Counted from the stretch's first letter, positions 8,906 to 19,042 are shown. The stretch is DNA of 64,000 nt from Dictyoglomus thermophilum H-6-12 (GCF_000020965.1 NC_011297.1:496001-560000), one strand, 5' to 3'. Notes: generated from the sequence alone by a model not told the origin. Translations and numbers: made by a program.

Positions 8906-9844
8906 ATGGGTAAAATTCCTATTAGACGTGGAATTAATTTCGGAGATACTTTAGAGGCTCCTTATGAAGGAGCTTGGGGTGGACATATAATAAAGGATGA
9001 GTATTTTAAGCTTATTAAGGATGCGGGTTTTGACCATGTTAGAATTCCAATAAAATGGAGTGTTTATACTCAAAAAGAGTATCCATATTCTATTGAGAAA
9101 AGAATCTTTGATAGGGTTGATCACTTGATAGAAGAAGGTTTTAAAAATAGTCTCTATATTGTTATAAATATCCATCATTATGATGAGATTATGGAAGAAC
9201 CACTAAGGGAAAAAGATAGATTTTTAGCCATATGGAGGCAAATTTCGGAGCATTATAAAGATTATCCTGATCAGCTTTATTTTGAGCTTTTAAACGAGCC
9301 AACTTATAATTTAAACAGTGATTTATGGAATCAATTTTTAAAAGAGGCAGTTGAAGTCATAAGGAAAACCAATCCGGAAAGGAAGATTATTATAGGGCCA
9401 GATAATTGGAATAACCTTTATAATCTTCCCAAATTAGAAATTCCTGAAAACGATAAGAACATTATAGTTACTTTTCATTATTACAATCCTTTTCCCTTTA
9501 CTCATCAAGGAGCAGGATGGGTTAAAGTTAATTTGCCTGTAGGGGTTAAGTGGTTGGGTACAGAAGAGGAGAAAAAAGATGTAGAAAGGGAACTTGATAT
9601 GGCTGTGGATTGGGCAAAAGAGCATGGTGATATACCTCTTTATATGGGAGAATTTGGAGCATATTCAAAGGCAGACATGGAATCAAGGGTGAGATGGACG
9701 GATTTTGTAGCAAGGTCTGCAGAGAAGAGAGGAATTGCTTGGGCATATTGGGAGTTCTATTCTGGATTTGGGGTTTTTGATTCTGAAAAAAATGAGTGGA
9801 GAAAGCCTCTGCTCAAGGCTTTAATACCTGAGACAAAGATATAA
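8906..9844 (+). CDS. intracellular GH5 glucanase/mannanase, paralog of the preceding gene
   Basis: A 312-residue GH5 enzyme without a signal peptide, collinear with the mature part of the upstream gene. Acid/base motif is YFELLNEP and nucleophile motif is LYMGEFGAY. An in-frame ATG at 8888 exists, but the only SD (GGAGG, 8890-8894) lies inside that extension, so ATG 8906 is preferred. This gives an N-terminus MGKIPIRRGINFG that matches the mature end of the paralog. It probably hydrolyses imported oligosaccharides in the cytoplasm. Tandem duplication with one copy losing or gaining the signal peptide is the simplest history. Confidence 0.92.
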   Translation: MGKIPIRRGINFGDTLEAPYEGAWGGHIIKDEYFKLIKDAGFDHVRIPIKWSVYTQKEYPYSIEKRIFDRVDHLIEEGFKNSLYIVINIHHYDEIMEEPLREKDRFLAIWRQISEHYKDYPDQLYFELLNEPTYNLNSDLWNQFLKEAVEVIRKTNPERKIIIGPDNWNNLYNLPKLEIPENDKNIIVTFHYYNPFPFTHQGAGWVKVNLPVGVKWLGTEEEKKDVERELDMAVDWAKEHGDIPLYMGEFGAYSKADMESRVRWTDFVARSAEKRGIAWAYWEFYSGFGVFDSEKNEWRKPLLKALIPETKI

Positions 9845-9864
9845 AAAGAATAGGAGTAATAAAT

Positions 9865-10860
9865 ATGAAGGTTAAAAATATTATCCCCAGATGGAAGGGA
9901 TTTAATCTTACAAATATGTTCCTTTTTCATTCTGCGAGAGATTTTGAGGAAGAGGATTTTAAGTGGATAAGTGATTGGGGATTTGATTTTGTTAGGGTTC
10001 CTTTGTGTTATAGATTATGGATAGAAGATGATGATATCTATAAGATAAATGAGAGGTTTTTGGAGAAGATAGATAAAGTTGTAGAATGGGGGCAAAAGTA
10101 TAATATTCATGTTTCTTTAAACTTTCATAGGGCGCCTGGTTATTGCGTAAATAACGAATTTATCGAGAAATTTAATCTTTGGAAAGATAAGGATGCTCTT
10201 GATGCTTTCTGTTTTCATTGGGGGGTTTTTGCAAAAAGATACAAAGGTATCTCTTCAAAAAGTTTAAGCTTTAATTTAGTTAATGAACCTTTACACCCTT
10301 CTCCCGAAGTTATGACAAGAGACGATCATAACAGAGTTATAAGGTATACAGTGGAATATATAAGAAAAATTGATTCAGAAAGATTGATTATTATAGACGG
10401 AATTTCTTATGGTAATGTACCTTTGCCAGAGCTATCAGATCTTAATGTGGTTCAGAGTTGTAGGGGTTACCTTCCTATGGGACTTACTCATTATAAGGCA
10501 AATTGGGTGGGAGGAGAGAATTGGCCAGAGCCTAAATGGCCAGGTGCTTGGCATTATGGAGAGATATGGGATAGAGAGAGACTTGAAAAACATTATGATG
10601 AATGGGCAAAGTTAATAAGTATGGGGATAGGTGTTCATTGTGGTGAGGCAGGAGCATATAAGTTTACACCTCACAAGGTAGTGCTTGCATGGCTTAGAGA
10701 TCTTCTTGAAATTTTAAAAGAAAGGGATATAGGTTTTGCATTATGGAATTTTAAAGGACCTTTTGGAATTCTTGATTCAGATAGGGAAGATGTGGACTAT
10801 GAAGATTGGTATGGACATAAACTTGATAGAGAGATGTTGAAATTATTACAAGAATACTAA
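9865..10860 (+). CDS. GH5 glycoside hydrolase, divergent third copy
   Basis: A 331-residue GH5-like cytoplasmic enzyme with no signal peptide. The conserved barrel positions are FVRVPLCYRLW, the acid/base Glu in FNLVNEPLHP (about residue 145) and the nucleophile Glu in VHCGEAGAY (about residue 258). It is far more divergent than the two preceding copies and has His/Cys around the nucleophile in place of Met, so its specificity probably differs. It is the last gene of the transporter/GH5 operon and converges with the minus-strand propeller gene, overlapping it by 4 bases. Confidence 0.88.
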   Translation: MKVKNIIPRWKGFNLTNMFLFHSARDFEEEDFKWISDWGFDFVRVPLCYRLWIEDDDIYKINERFLEKIDKVVEWGQKYNIHVSLNFHRAPGYCVNNEFIEKFNLWKDKDALDAFCFHWGVFAKRYKGISSKSLSFNLVNEPLHPSPEVMTRDDHNRVIRYTVEYIRKIDSERLIIIDGISYGNVPLPELSDLNVVQSCRGYLPMGLTHYKANWVGGENWPEPKWPGAWHYGEIWDRERLEKHYDEWAKLISMGIGVHCGEAGAYKFTPHKVVLAWLRDLLEILKERDIGFALWNFKGPFGILDSDREDVDYEDWYGHKLDREMLKLLQEY

Positions 10861-12041
10861 GGAGAGGTTTTTTTAAAGATTTCTATCTTGTATCCGTCTT
10901 TTCCAGAAAGCATTGTTATTAGGAAGTTTTCATCTCTTGAAAACTGAATGTCTTCTACAAAGTATTCTTCTTTGAAGTTAATTTTATTTTGGGTTTTGGT
11001 ATATCTGTTTACAATATTAATTTCTTTTGAAAGGGAAGCAAAGTTCTTGCTTATAGCATAAGCAAGATAGGTTTGAGATGGTGAAAGAGAAGGATTAGAA
11101 CCTAAATAAGTTTCTATTAGGTTCTTGCTTTTAATGTCAAAAATATTTATGGTATTATTTCCTTCTAATATTAGCAGGTTTTCAAGAGGACTAAATCTTA
11201 CGTATCCCGAAATTGAGGCTTTAAAAACTTCGTTTAAAGTTTTCAAATCAAATATCTTAGTACCAGATTCTTCTGTAGAGATGGCAATTAATTTGCTGTT
11301 TTGAGCTATGTCAAAGTCAATGACTGTTGTATTTGGAAGAAGATTATATTCTTTTTGCTTGCTTAAATCATAAATTTTTAGTCCATAAGATTTATTGAGC
11401 TCCTGAGGATAAGTTACATTTCTAAGTATTACGAAATTGTCATCTGTAGAGAATGCTATGTTATCAAAGTTTATTTCCTTAGAACTCCAACTAATGATCT
11501 CTTTTAAATCTGGATAAGATAGAATTTTGTATTCATAATAATCTTCGATTGGGATAAAATTTAAAAATAACTGACTTATATGATTTTTGATGAAAACAAA
11601 CTTAGCAGTATTAGATATATCTAAGTCTTCGATAATTTCGGTCTTGGAAATTAAGAAATTGTTTTTATCTTTTCTATTGTATTCTATGTTAAAAGGAAGT
11701 TCTATTTTGTTATTCTTAAGGGGATTCCATAAGATTATATAGGGTTCGTTGTTTATTACTGCTATATCACCGTTGGATAGTATTTTAAATTTAACAATAT
11801 AAGTGTTGAAGTTTTGAGCTTTTGAAGACTTAACTTTTAGTTTTGTTTCTTTGAAAGTATTAAGATCCAAAAGAGTAATTTGGTCTTGGAAGGCATAAAT
11901 TAGAGAATTATTATAAGTAAGAAAATAATTGAGTGCTTCTGTACCTATAACTATAGATTTTGTAGGTACAACATCGAAGTTTTGAGAAAGAATGTTTCCT
12001 ATAGTTAGTAGAGCTATACTGCCTATGATAATCTTTTTCAT
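10857..12041 (-). CDS. exported beta-propeller-like protein of unknown function
   Basis: A 394-residue protein with an N-terminal signal-peptide-like segment (MKKIIIGSIALLTIGNILSQ). The rest is a series of short beta-strand repeats such as ALNYFLTYNNSLIYAF, KLIAISTEESGTKIFDL and YVRFSPLENLLILEG, with WD40 or YVTN spacing. No catalytic motif is visible. It begins 24 bases after the stop of the ABC exporter gene on the same strand, so it is likely the last gene of that operon. A periplasmic or surface propeller is inferred. Confidence 0.7.
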   Translation of the reverse strand: MKKIIIGSIALLTIGNILSQNFDVVPTKSIVIGTEALNYFLTYNNSLIYAFQDQITLLDLNTFKETKLKVKSSKAQNFNTYIVKFKILSNGDIAVINNEPYIILWNPLKNNKIELPFNIEYNRKDKNNFLISKTEIIEDLDISNTAKFVFIKNHISQLFLNFIPIEDYYEYKILSYPDLKEIISWSSKEINFDNIAFSTDDNFVILRNVTYPQELNKSYGLKIYDLSKQKEYNLLPNTTVIDFDIAQNSKLIAISTEESGTKIFDLKTLNEVFKASISGYVRFSPLENLLILEGNNTINIFDIKSKNLIETYLGSNPSLSPSQTYLAYAISKNFASLSKEINIVNRYTKTQNKINFKEEYFVEDIQFSRDENFLITMLSGKDGYKIEIFKKTSP

Positions 12042-12064
12042 TTTTTAAATATTCTCCTAAGTTT

Positions 12065-14017
12065 CTACTTGTTAGCATAATTTAAACTTTGGAGTTTGTA
12101 AAGATGGTAATATATGCCTCTCTTTTTTATTAGTTCTTGATGATTTCCTTTTTCTACAATTCTTCCTTTATGCATTACATATATGGTGTCTACTTTTTTG
12201 ATTGTGGAGAGCCTATGAGCAATTATGATACTTGTTCTACCTTGAATTACTTTCTCAATGGCATCCTGTATGAGTTTTTCTGTTTGTGTGTCTATATTAG
12301 CAGTGGCTTCATCAAGGATGAGGATTTTAGGGTCAAAGACAAGGGCTCTTGCAAAAGCAATAAGCTGACGTTGTCCAGCAGAAAGGGTTGCACCTCTTTC
12401 TTGTACAGGTGTGTAGTAACCTTGAGGAAGTTCTCTTATAAATTTATCAGCATTTACTAATTTTGCTGCTTCTATTACTTTTTCTTCCGGGATGTCATCT
12501 CTATTAAGCCTAATATTTTCTAAGATGGTGGTTGCGAATAAGTGTACATCTTGTAATACAACACTTATTTGTCTTCTTAGGTCACGTAAGTCAATATCCT
12601 TTATGTTTATACCATCTATTAGAATCTCTCCCTTTTGTACATCGTAGAATCTTGTAATAAGGTTGATTATAGAAGTTTTTCCTGCACCTGTGGCTCCTAC
12701 AAAAGCTACTTTTTCTCCTGGCTCTATCTTGAAAGATAGGTCTTTTAAGACCCATTCTTTATCATAGGCAAACCACACATTTTTAAATTCTATTTCTCCC
12801 CTTAGGTTGTTTAATCTGATAGGATTTGGAGGAGAGTCTATAGTTATTTTTTCATCTCTTAAAAGGAAGATTCTTTCTGCAGATGCCATAGCATCCTGTA
12901 ATATATCATATTTTTCTGCTAAATCCTGTATGGGCTGGAAAAAGCTACCAAGATAAGATAAGAAGAGAAATATAGTTCCAAAGGACATTTGATTATTCAT
13001 AATTTGCCATCCACCAAAGAATATTAAAAAGGCAGAAACAATACTACCCAGAGCACTCACTGCTGGTCTGAAAATTGCATTTACGAAAACATTTCTTAGT
13101 TGTGCTTCTAATAATTTATTATTTATCTCTTTGAATTCTTTTTCGTTTTCTTTTTCTCTTGCAAAGACTTGGGTTACTCTTACTCCGTTTATATGCTCTG
13201 CTAAATAGGCGTTTAGTCTTGCAAGTCTTATTCTAAAATTACGGTAAGCTTCCCTTGCATATTTTCTAAATATGAAACTTATATATCCCACTATAGGGAG
13301 TGAGACAATACATATCAAAGCTAGTTTCCAGTTTATTATGAGCATTACTATTGAAAGTCCTAAAATTAAGAATATGTCTACCACAAAACTTGTGATTACT
13401 GAGTTATACATTTGTTGAAGAGTTTCGATGTCGTTAGTAACTCGGGTGACAAGTCTTCCTACTGGATTTTTGTCAAAAAAACTTAAGGGAAGTTTGAGTA
13501 TGTGTTCAAAGAGTTCTTTGCGCATATCGAAAATAATTTTTTGCGAGGTAAGGTTTAATATATAAACTTGGGCATATGTTAATATAAAGATAAGAATTAA
13601 GATTAAGAAATAATTTAATGCCGATTTTTTAAGATTATTGATATCTTTAAATCTTACGATAGTCCTATCTTTTAAGCTTAATTTATTTAAATCTTCAAGT
13701 AATATGTATTTTTTGCCCTCAAAGTTTTTTATTATCCCATTATATCTTTGTAGAAGGTCTATGGGGATCTTCTCATCTATATAATAGACTCTTATTTCCT
13801 TACCATTTATGGAAAGAGTTTTTATAGGGTTTATACTTTTGTCTATAGAGTTTTTAATTATATAAGGATTTACAAGTTTTAATAAGGTTATAAGGATAAT
13901 GAGCACAAGAGCAAGAATAAGATAGCGCAGATAAGGTTTTGCATATTTTAGTAATCTTCGCATTATTCTTGAATCATAAGCTTTTCCTAATATTTCCTCT
14001 TCAGGATAATAATTCAT
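12065..14017 (-). CDS. ABC exporter half-transporter (catalytically canonical subunit) with a large loop insertion
   Basis: A 650-residue fused transmembrane/ATPase protein. Six helices occupy about residues 30-340 and the NBD about 405-645, with Walker A GATGAGKTS near 443, Walker B ILILDEATANID and H-loop IIAHRLSTI, all canonical. The signature is LSAGQRQ instead of LSGGQ. Between helices 1 and 2 there is an extra segment of roughly 65 residues (about 55-125) that should face outward and is absent from the partner. It overlaps the partner gene by 17 bases. The pair resembles the heterodimeric TM287/288 class of drug or lipid exporters, and the substrate is unknown. Confidence 0.9.
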   Translation of the reverse strand: MNYYPEEEILGKAYDSRIMRRLLKYAKPYLRYLILALVLIILITLLKLVNPYIIKNSIDKSINPIKTLSINGKEIRVYYIDEKIPIDLLQRYNGIIKNFEGKKYILLEDLNKLSLKDRTIVRFKDINNLKKSALNYFLILILIFILTYAQVYILNLTSQKIIFDMRKELFEHILKLPLSFFDKNPVGRLVTRVTNDIETLQQMYNSVITSFVVDIFLILGLSIVMLIINWKLALICIVSLPIVGYISFIFRKYAREAYRNFRIRLARLNAYLAEHINGVRVTQVFAREKENEKEFKEINNKLLEAQLRNVFVNAIFRPAVSALGSIVSAFLIFFGGWQIMNNQMSFGTIFLFLSYLGSFFQPIQDLAEKYDILQDAMASAERIFLLRDEKITIDSPPNPIRLNNLRGEIEFKNVWFAYDKEWVLKDLSFKIEPGEKVAFVGATGAGKTSIINLITRFYDVQKGEILIDGINIKDIDLRDLRRQISVVLQDVHLFATTILENIRLNRDDIPEEKVIEAAKLVNADKFIRELPQGYYTPVQERGATLSAGQRQLIAFARALVFDPKILILDEATANIDTQTEKLIQDAIEKVIQGRTSIIIAHRLSTIKKVDTIYVMHKGRIVEKGNHQELIKKRGIYYHLYKLQSLNYANK

Positions 14018-15770
14018 CTTCCTCCCTCTCTAACTCTGATTCTATTTTTTGCTGTTCAAATAATTCGGCATAAAATCCTCTAAGCCTCATTAACTTATTG
14101 TGGTCTCCTCTTTCTATGATTTTTCCATCTTTTAACACAATGATCTCATCTGCTTCTTGAATTACTGAAAGTCTCTGAGCAATTATTATTAAGGCTTTAT
14201 CTTGTCTTAATTCTAAGAGATTTTCAAGAATTTGTTTCTCAGTTTTTGAGTCTACTGCAGACAATGCATCATCTAAAATGAGGATAGGAGGATTTATGGC
14301 TAAAGCTCTTGCAATAGCAATTCTTTGTTTTTGACCTCCAGAGAGGGTTACTCCTCTTTCTCCTACAATAGTATTTATGCCATCGGGAAATTCTTTTAGG
14401 TCTTCTTCTAAGGCTACAAGTTTGATGAGCTTGTATATTTCTTCATCACTTAGGTCTGGCTTTGCAAACCTTATGTTGTTGGCAATAGTATCAGAGAACA
14501 AAAAGCTATCTTGGGGGACAAATCCTATATTTTTTCTGAGATAGTATAGGGATAAATTTTTAATTGGGATATCATCAATGAGAATTTCTCCTTTTTGGAT
14601 ATCAAATAGTCTAGGTATAAGGCTTACGAGACTTGTTTTTCCCGAGCCAACAGGACCTGTTATTCCTAAGAATTTCCCTGGTTTAACCTCAAGGGAGATG
14701 TCTTCAAAAACCCATTTTGTACTTTTTGGGTATTTAAAATATACATTCTTAAAAGTTATATAACCTTCTAATCTTTCTCTCTTTATAGAATTAGGAGAAT
14801 CTTTTATATCAGGAACCTCATCGAGTACCTCATTTATTCTCTCAAGAGATGCCTTACCTCTTTGGAAATTATTGACTACCCATCCAAGGGCATTCATAGG
14901 CCAGATAAGGAGACCTAAATATGAGTTAAAAGCAATGAAGTCACCAAGGCTTATATTTCCTCTTATTACTTCTAAGCCTCCAAATAAAAAGACAAATAAA
15001 ACAGAGAATCCTGCTAATAGTTCAATGGTTGGAAACATAAATCCCCATGCCTTAACTAAGTTAATATTTTTATTTAATAAATCTTGGGCTCTTTCTACAA
15101 ATTTTTTAAGTTCTGCTTCTTCTTGTACGTAAGCTTTGACTACTCTTATTCCAGCTATGGTCTCTTCTGCTTTGTCAGTTAATTTTGCAAAACTATCTTG
15201 TACAAGTCTAAACCTTCTATGGGTTATTTTCCCAAAGAAAGTTATTGTTAACGTAATTAGAGGAAGGGGAATAGCAATATAAAGGGTGAGCTTGGGACTT
15301 ATACTTAGTAGAAAGAAGATAGAAAGAGTTCCAAGAAAGATTGTATCTAATAGCATAACTATTCCAAAAGCAAACATTTCTCTTACAGCTCCTAAGTCAT
15401 TTGTAGCAAGAGCCATTAGTTCTCCTGTTTTTTTGTAATTAAAAAAGTTTAGAGAAAGAGTTTGTAAATGAGTAAAATACTTTTCTCGAATTTGCGCTTC
15501 TAATCTTCTTGCTGTGGCAAGAATTTGCATTCTCCAGAAAAAACGAAATATGGCAGTTAGTATTGCTAAAAGTAATAATGCAATAAATACTAACAGTAAA
15601 CTCTTAAAGGTTAAGGTTCCTTTGTTAAGATAATCTACACCCCAACCGATTAATTTTGGGGATATAAGTTGGAAGATATCGGTAAGGAGTAGGAAAAATG
15701 CTCCTGTGATATATTTCCATTTATACTGCCATAATAGCTTTTTAATATGTCTGAACAATGGTTTATTCAT
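14001..15770 (-). CDS. ABC exporter half-transporter with degenerate ATP site
   Basis: A 589-residue TMD-NBD protein. Walker A is GPVGSGKTS near residue 375 and the signature LSGGQKQRIAIARAL is canonical. The Walker B catalytic Glu is replaced by Asp (ILILDDALSAVD) and the H-loop His by Gln (IIAQRLSVI). Together with the LSAGQ signature of the downstream partner these define one degenerate and one working nucleotide site, as in known heterodimeric exporters. A -10-like TAAAAT (15782-15787) with TTTACA 17 bases upstream would give a leader of only about 5 nt before the ATG. Confidence 0.92.
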   Translation of the reverse strand: MNKPLFRHIKKLLWQYKWKYITGAFFLLLTDIFQLISPKLIGWGVDYLNKGTLTFKSLLLVFIALLLLAILTAIFRFFWRMQILATARRLEAQIREKYFTHLQTLSLNFFNYKKTGELMALATNDLGAVREMFAFGIVMLLDTIFLGTLSIFFLLSISPKLTLYIAIPLPLITLTITFFGKITHRRFRLVQDSFAKLTDKAEETIAGIRVVKAYVQEEAELKKFVERAQDLLNKNINLVKAWGFMFPTIELLAGFSVLFVFLFGGLEVIRGNISLGDFIAFNSYLGLLIWPMNALGWVVNNFQRGKASLERINEVLDEVPDIKDSPNSIKRERLEGYITFKNVYFKYPKSTKWVFEDISLEVKPGKFLGITGPVGSGKTSLVSLIPRLFDIQKGEILIDDIPIKNLSLYYLRKNIGFVPQDSFLFSDTIANNIRFAKPDLSDEEIYKLIKLVALEEDLKEFPDGINTIVGERGVTLSGGQKQRIAIARALAINPPILILDDALSAVDSKTEKQILENLLELRQDKALIIIAQRLSVIQEADEIIVLKDGKIIERGDHNKLMRLRGFYAELFEQQKIESELEREEDELLS

Positions 15771-15781
15771 AACAATAAATA

Positions 15782-15810
15782 ATTTTATAGCTAATTGTTT
15801 TTTTTGTAAA
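15782..15810 (-). promoter_or_regulatory. putative promoter of the ABC exporter operon
   Basis: On the minus strand TTTACA (15805-15810) and TAAAAT (15782-15787) are 17 bases apart, directly in front of the ATG at 15770. The implied leader is nearly absent. Confidence 0.45.
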
Positions 15811-15847
15811 CAAGGATTATAAAAAGTTTTGTCTAAAAATTTAAAAA

Positions 15848-15882
15848 ATGAAGGAGAGGGGTTTTCTTTCCCTCTCCTTCAT
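15848..15882 (-). terminator. terminator of the barrel/DOMON/GH57 operon
   Basis: An 11-bp stem, GAAGGAGAGGG (15850-15860) with CCCTCTCCTTC (15870-15880), is followed on the minus strand by CATTTTTT. It lies 13 bases beyond the GH57 stop codon. Confidence 0.8.
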
Positions 15883-15892
15883 TCGGGGGCTT

Positions 15893-18800
15893 TTATTGGT
15901 TCATAAGGATCCTAAGGGGGATCAAGGGGAGTTCTACATAAACATTTTCTTCTTCATCTTCACTACTTACCCATTTAGACAATATATCTTCTTGTTTTGT
16001 TCCAGGGGGAACTATCATATCTATAATGTTAGGATCTCCATAGAAGTCGTCTCCACCACCAAATCTCCATTGTTTTGCTTCTTCTTCTACCTCTCTTACT
16101 CTCCAACTTCCAGGTCTGGGGTATCCTTCTTGCCCACATAATATTACAAGGATTTTCCAATCTGGGGTTACAGGACCTAAATATTTTTCAGGCACTGATA
16201 TTGTTATGGTTCTTTCTATGGGGTCTGCAGTTAATTGAACAACTCCTTTTATTTCTTTTAATTGTACTTCTCCCTTTTCATCTAACGCTGGAACTACTAA
16301 TTCTTGAATCCATCCCTCAGCCCATATTGCTTTATTCCATCCTTCTGGGATATTGGCCTGCCTTCCTGGTAATGCTTGATAATAATATGGCCCTTCTTTA
16401 CCATCGTTTATGTATATATCTATGGTTTGAACTGACACTCCTGTAGGAGATCCCCATGGATTTTCTAAATCTCCTCTAATTTTAACTTTGAATACAATAT
16501 CGTCCTTGCTTTTACCCATTTCTACATGAATTATGTCAAAGACTCCAGGTTTAAACACAGGAGCTGTTGGATAAACAACCTTGCCCCATCCATAATCATC
16601 TCCTGTTGGATCATCAATGGAGAAATATGTAATATCTAATTTTTTCTCAGGCACAGTTAGATATATAGGCGCATAATATGGAACTACATCTTCTGGTTCT
16701 TCTTTTCCAAATACCACATTGATTGCTATTCGATCTCTCCCTTGAACTTTGAGTTCTTTAAAAGGTACACCTATTTCCACATATTTCTCAGAAATCCCTG
16801 CTTTTAATGTAGATTGTTGTTTCCAGGAGTTGTTGCCTAAGGCTTGATTTAGAATGGCCTCTAATTCTCCTGTAGAATTAATTTTAGAGAAGTCAATTAG
16901 GACTTCGTATGCTATTCCGTATCCTAAAGTTTTGTTTCCATTTCTAGGATATAGGTTATATTCCTTTTGATTAGGATTGGAGAAGTATATGGCAAGGTAG
17001 TAGGGTTTTCCAAAATAATCTTTGAAATTAGTCTTTGATTCTACTAAGAAGTATACATTGTCATTATCTAATCCTAAATACAATTTCTCTATAAAGTCTG
17101 CAGGTTTTACGGAAAGTCCTGTCCCTTTTTTAGCAAGATAAATAGCAGCATTTTTCCACTCATCTTCTGGATTAATTAAGCCATCAATATTAGGTGTGAA
17201 TTTTGCTTGTATATTTTGTAATGGTTTTTCTTCACCTATTTTTACTATTGGGAGGAAAAGTTCTTGGGGGATATCTTTGCCGATTAATTTGTAAACATTT
17301 ATAAGATGTTTTCTAAAGAGTTCGTCAAAGGCAAGATCATTTGTAGAATCTTGATCATCTCCATACCACCAGAACCAGTCGCTACCTTCTGCTGCATATA
17401 GCTCAAACCATGCTTTTTCAATATTGTTTCTTAAAGAATCTGGATTTAATACAGGAGAGATGGTTTTTCTCTGTTTTAAGGTTTCATATATTAATTCTGT
17501 TCTTGCCTTGTCTAAAAGTTCCCATGCTTTGTTTTCTTCTTGTTCTCCTACCCAAGTGAGGAAGGTTCCATCAAGCCATGATCCTGCATGGAGTTTTTCT
17601 ATCTTTTTAATTGGAGGGAACTTGTTTAAATAATCTGTTAATCTTACAGTTTCAATGTATGGGCTATCAGTAAGTAATTTATATAGGGTGTGGAGAAATT
17701 CTTTTCCATCATTTTCGTAATATTCCCAACAGTTCTCACCATCGAGAATTACCGTCACAAGATATGGTTTATTATCGTCTTTTACTTTTTCATAGATACT
17801 CTCTAATCGATTAACAAAATCTTTAGCTGCGTTTTCTCCTTTCATTCCGCTATAAACAAAACCGATTTTATCCGAGAGATTTTTGTCTCTAAATACCATG
17901 TATACTTTTTTTCCTTGTTCCTCTACTACATATGGTTGGTAAAGGATATCAGTATTTACCACATTACCTCTCGAGTCTCTGATAATAGGAGTATTAAGAG
18001 ATTTTGCAAGTACATCTTCATCGCTTGCCATCCACATAAATCCAGCACTACTTACTATGGGTATGATATCTTGGCTTACTGATCCTTCTGAAGGCCAGAG
18101 ACCCTTGGGATTACTCTTGAAGAACTTTTTGTAGTAATTTACAGCCATAGAAAGCTGAGAAGATGCATCATCGGCATAATTTATTGTAGCGTTAGGTAAG
18201 GCTATGTCTTGTACTGCAATCTTAGCAGATTTTATATCTACTAAGAGAGGTAATATGGGATGGAAGAAAGGTGTAGTAGTTACTTCTATTTGTTTGTTTT
18301 TCTGTAATTCTGCGTATAGTGGAATAATCTTTGACATTATTTCATATTGTTTATTTATAACTATTTTTTTATCCTCTTCTGTAAAATCTCTGCCTTTTTC
18401 TATAAGTCTTGAAAGATCCTTATCATACTTTTGGAAATCAGGATCAAACCATGCTAAATTGAACCATACTTGTAAATCTCTAAAGTCCTGAGTAGTAAAG
18501 GTTTGAATTGCTTTTGCTATTATTGTATCATCTATAGACTGACCTCTCTTATTCAAAAGTTCCCAATATCTGGGGAATCTCTTAATTATTCTATCCCAGT
18601 TAACGTCAAAGAATCTTCTCAGTATAAATTCCTTATCTTCTAAAGTAAGTTGATCAGCTGGTTTCTCTGTAAGAAGTAGATACTTATCTTTTATACCCTT
18701 TTTTGTATATAGTTCTAATTGATATAGTAGGGAAGGTACCATATTGAAATTAGCCTTTACTTGTGGGTAATTTTTTAAGATGTAGGCCATGTCGTAGTAG

Positions 18801-19030
18801 TCTTTTATGGCATGCATTCTTACCCAAGGAAGAATATTTAGATTTTGTTCGGGATCATAATATAGGGGTTGGTGGTTGTGCCATATGATGGCTAAATATA
18901 GTGGTTTTGCGACCTTTTGTACCTTAGGATTGTAAACATTTATAGGTATATCTTGAGAAAAACTTAAGGAGATTAGAGAAATTATTAGGAAAAGAAGAGA
19001 AAATATTAAGATCTTCTTCGTACTCTTCAT
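15893..19030 (-). CDS. secreted GH57 amylolytic enzyme with two C-terminal DOMON-like domains
   Basis: A 1045-residue exported protein with a signal peptide (about residues 1-26). The GH57 catalytic region (about 40-600) has WHNHQP (50-55), the putative nucleophile Glu in GLWPSEGS (about 314) and the putative acid/base Asp in VILDGENCWEYY (about 429). Two beta-rich modules follow: one near 620-820 and one near 835-1030 that resembles the C-terminal domain of glucodextranases and the separate secreted protein encoded upstream. The architecture fits a cell-surface amylopullulanase or alpha-glucanase. It is the third gene of an operon with a barrel protein, and shares an operator with malEFG. 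The exact substrate is uncertain. Confidence 0.88.
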   Translation of the reverse strand: MKSTKKILIFSLLFLIISLISLSFSQDIPINVYNPKVQKVAKPLYLAIIWHNHQPLYYDPEQNLNILPWVRMHAIKDYYDMAYILKNYPQVKANFNMVPSLLYQLELYTKKGIKDKYLLLTEKPADQLTLEDKEFILRRFFDVNWDRIIKRFPRYWELLNKRGQSIDDTIIAKAIQTFTTQDFRDLQVWFNLAWFDPDFQKYDKDLSRLIEKGRDFTEEDKKIVINKQYEIMSKIIPLYAELQKNKQIEVTTTPFFHPILPLLVDIKSAKIAVQDIALPNATINYADDASSQLSMAVNYYKKFFKSNPKGLWPSEGSVSQDIIPIVSSAGFMWMASDEDVLAKSLNTPIIRDSRGNVVNTDILYQPYVVEEQGKKVYMVFRDKNLSDKIGFVYSGMKGENAAKDFVNRLESIYEKVKDDNKPYLVTVILDGENCWEYYENDGKEFLHTLYKLLTDSPYIETVRLTDYLNKFPPIKKIEKLHAGSWLDGTFLTWVGEQEENKAWELLDKARTELIYETLKQRKTISPVLNPDSLRNNIEKAWFELYAAEGSDWFWWYGDDQDSTNDLAFDELFRKHLINVYKLIGKDIPQELFLPIVKIGEEKPLQNIQAKFTPNIDGLINPEDEWKNAAIYLAKKGTGLSVKPADFIEKLYLGLDNDNVYFLVESKTNFKDYFGKPYYLAIYFSNPNQKEYNLYPRNGNKTLGYGIAYEVLIDFSKINSTGELEAILNQALGNNSWKQQSTLKAGISEKYVEIGVPFKELKVQGRDRIAINVVFGKEEPEDVVPYYAPIYLTVPEKKLDITYFSIDDPTGDDYGWGKVVYPTAPVFKPGVFDIIHVEMGKSKDDIVFKVKIRGDLENPWGSPTGVSVQTIDIYINDGKEGPYYYQALPGRQANIPEGWNKAIWAEGWIQELVVPALDEKGEVQLKEIKGVVQLTADPIERTITISVPEKYLGPVTPDWKILVILCGQEGYPRPGSWRVREVEEEAKQWRFGGGDDFYGDPNIIDMIVPPGTKQEDILSKWVSSEDEEENVYVELPLIPLRILMNQ

Positions 19031-19042
19031 GAGAACCCACCT

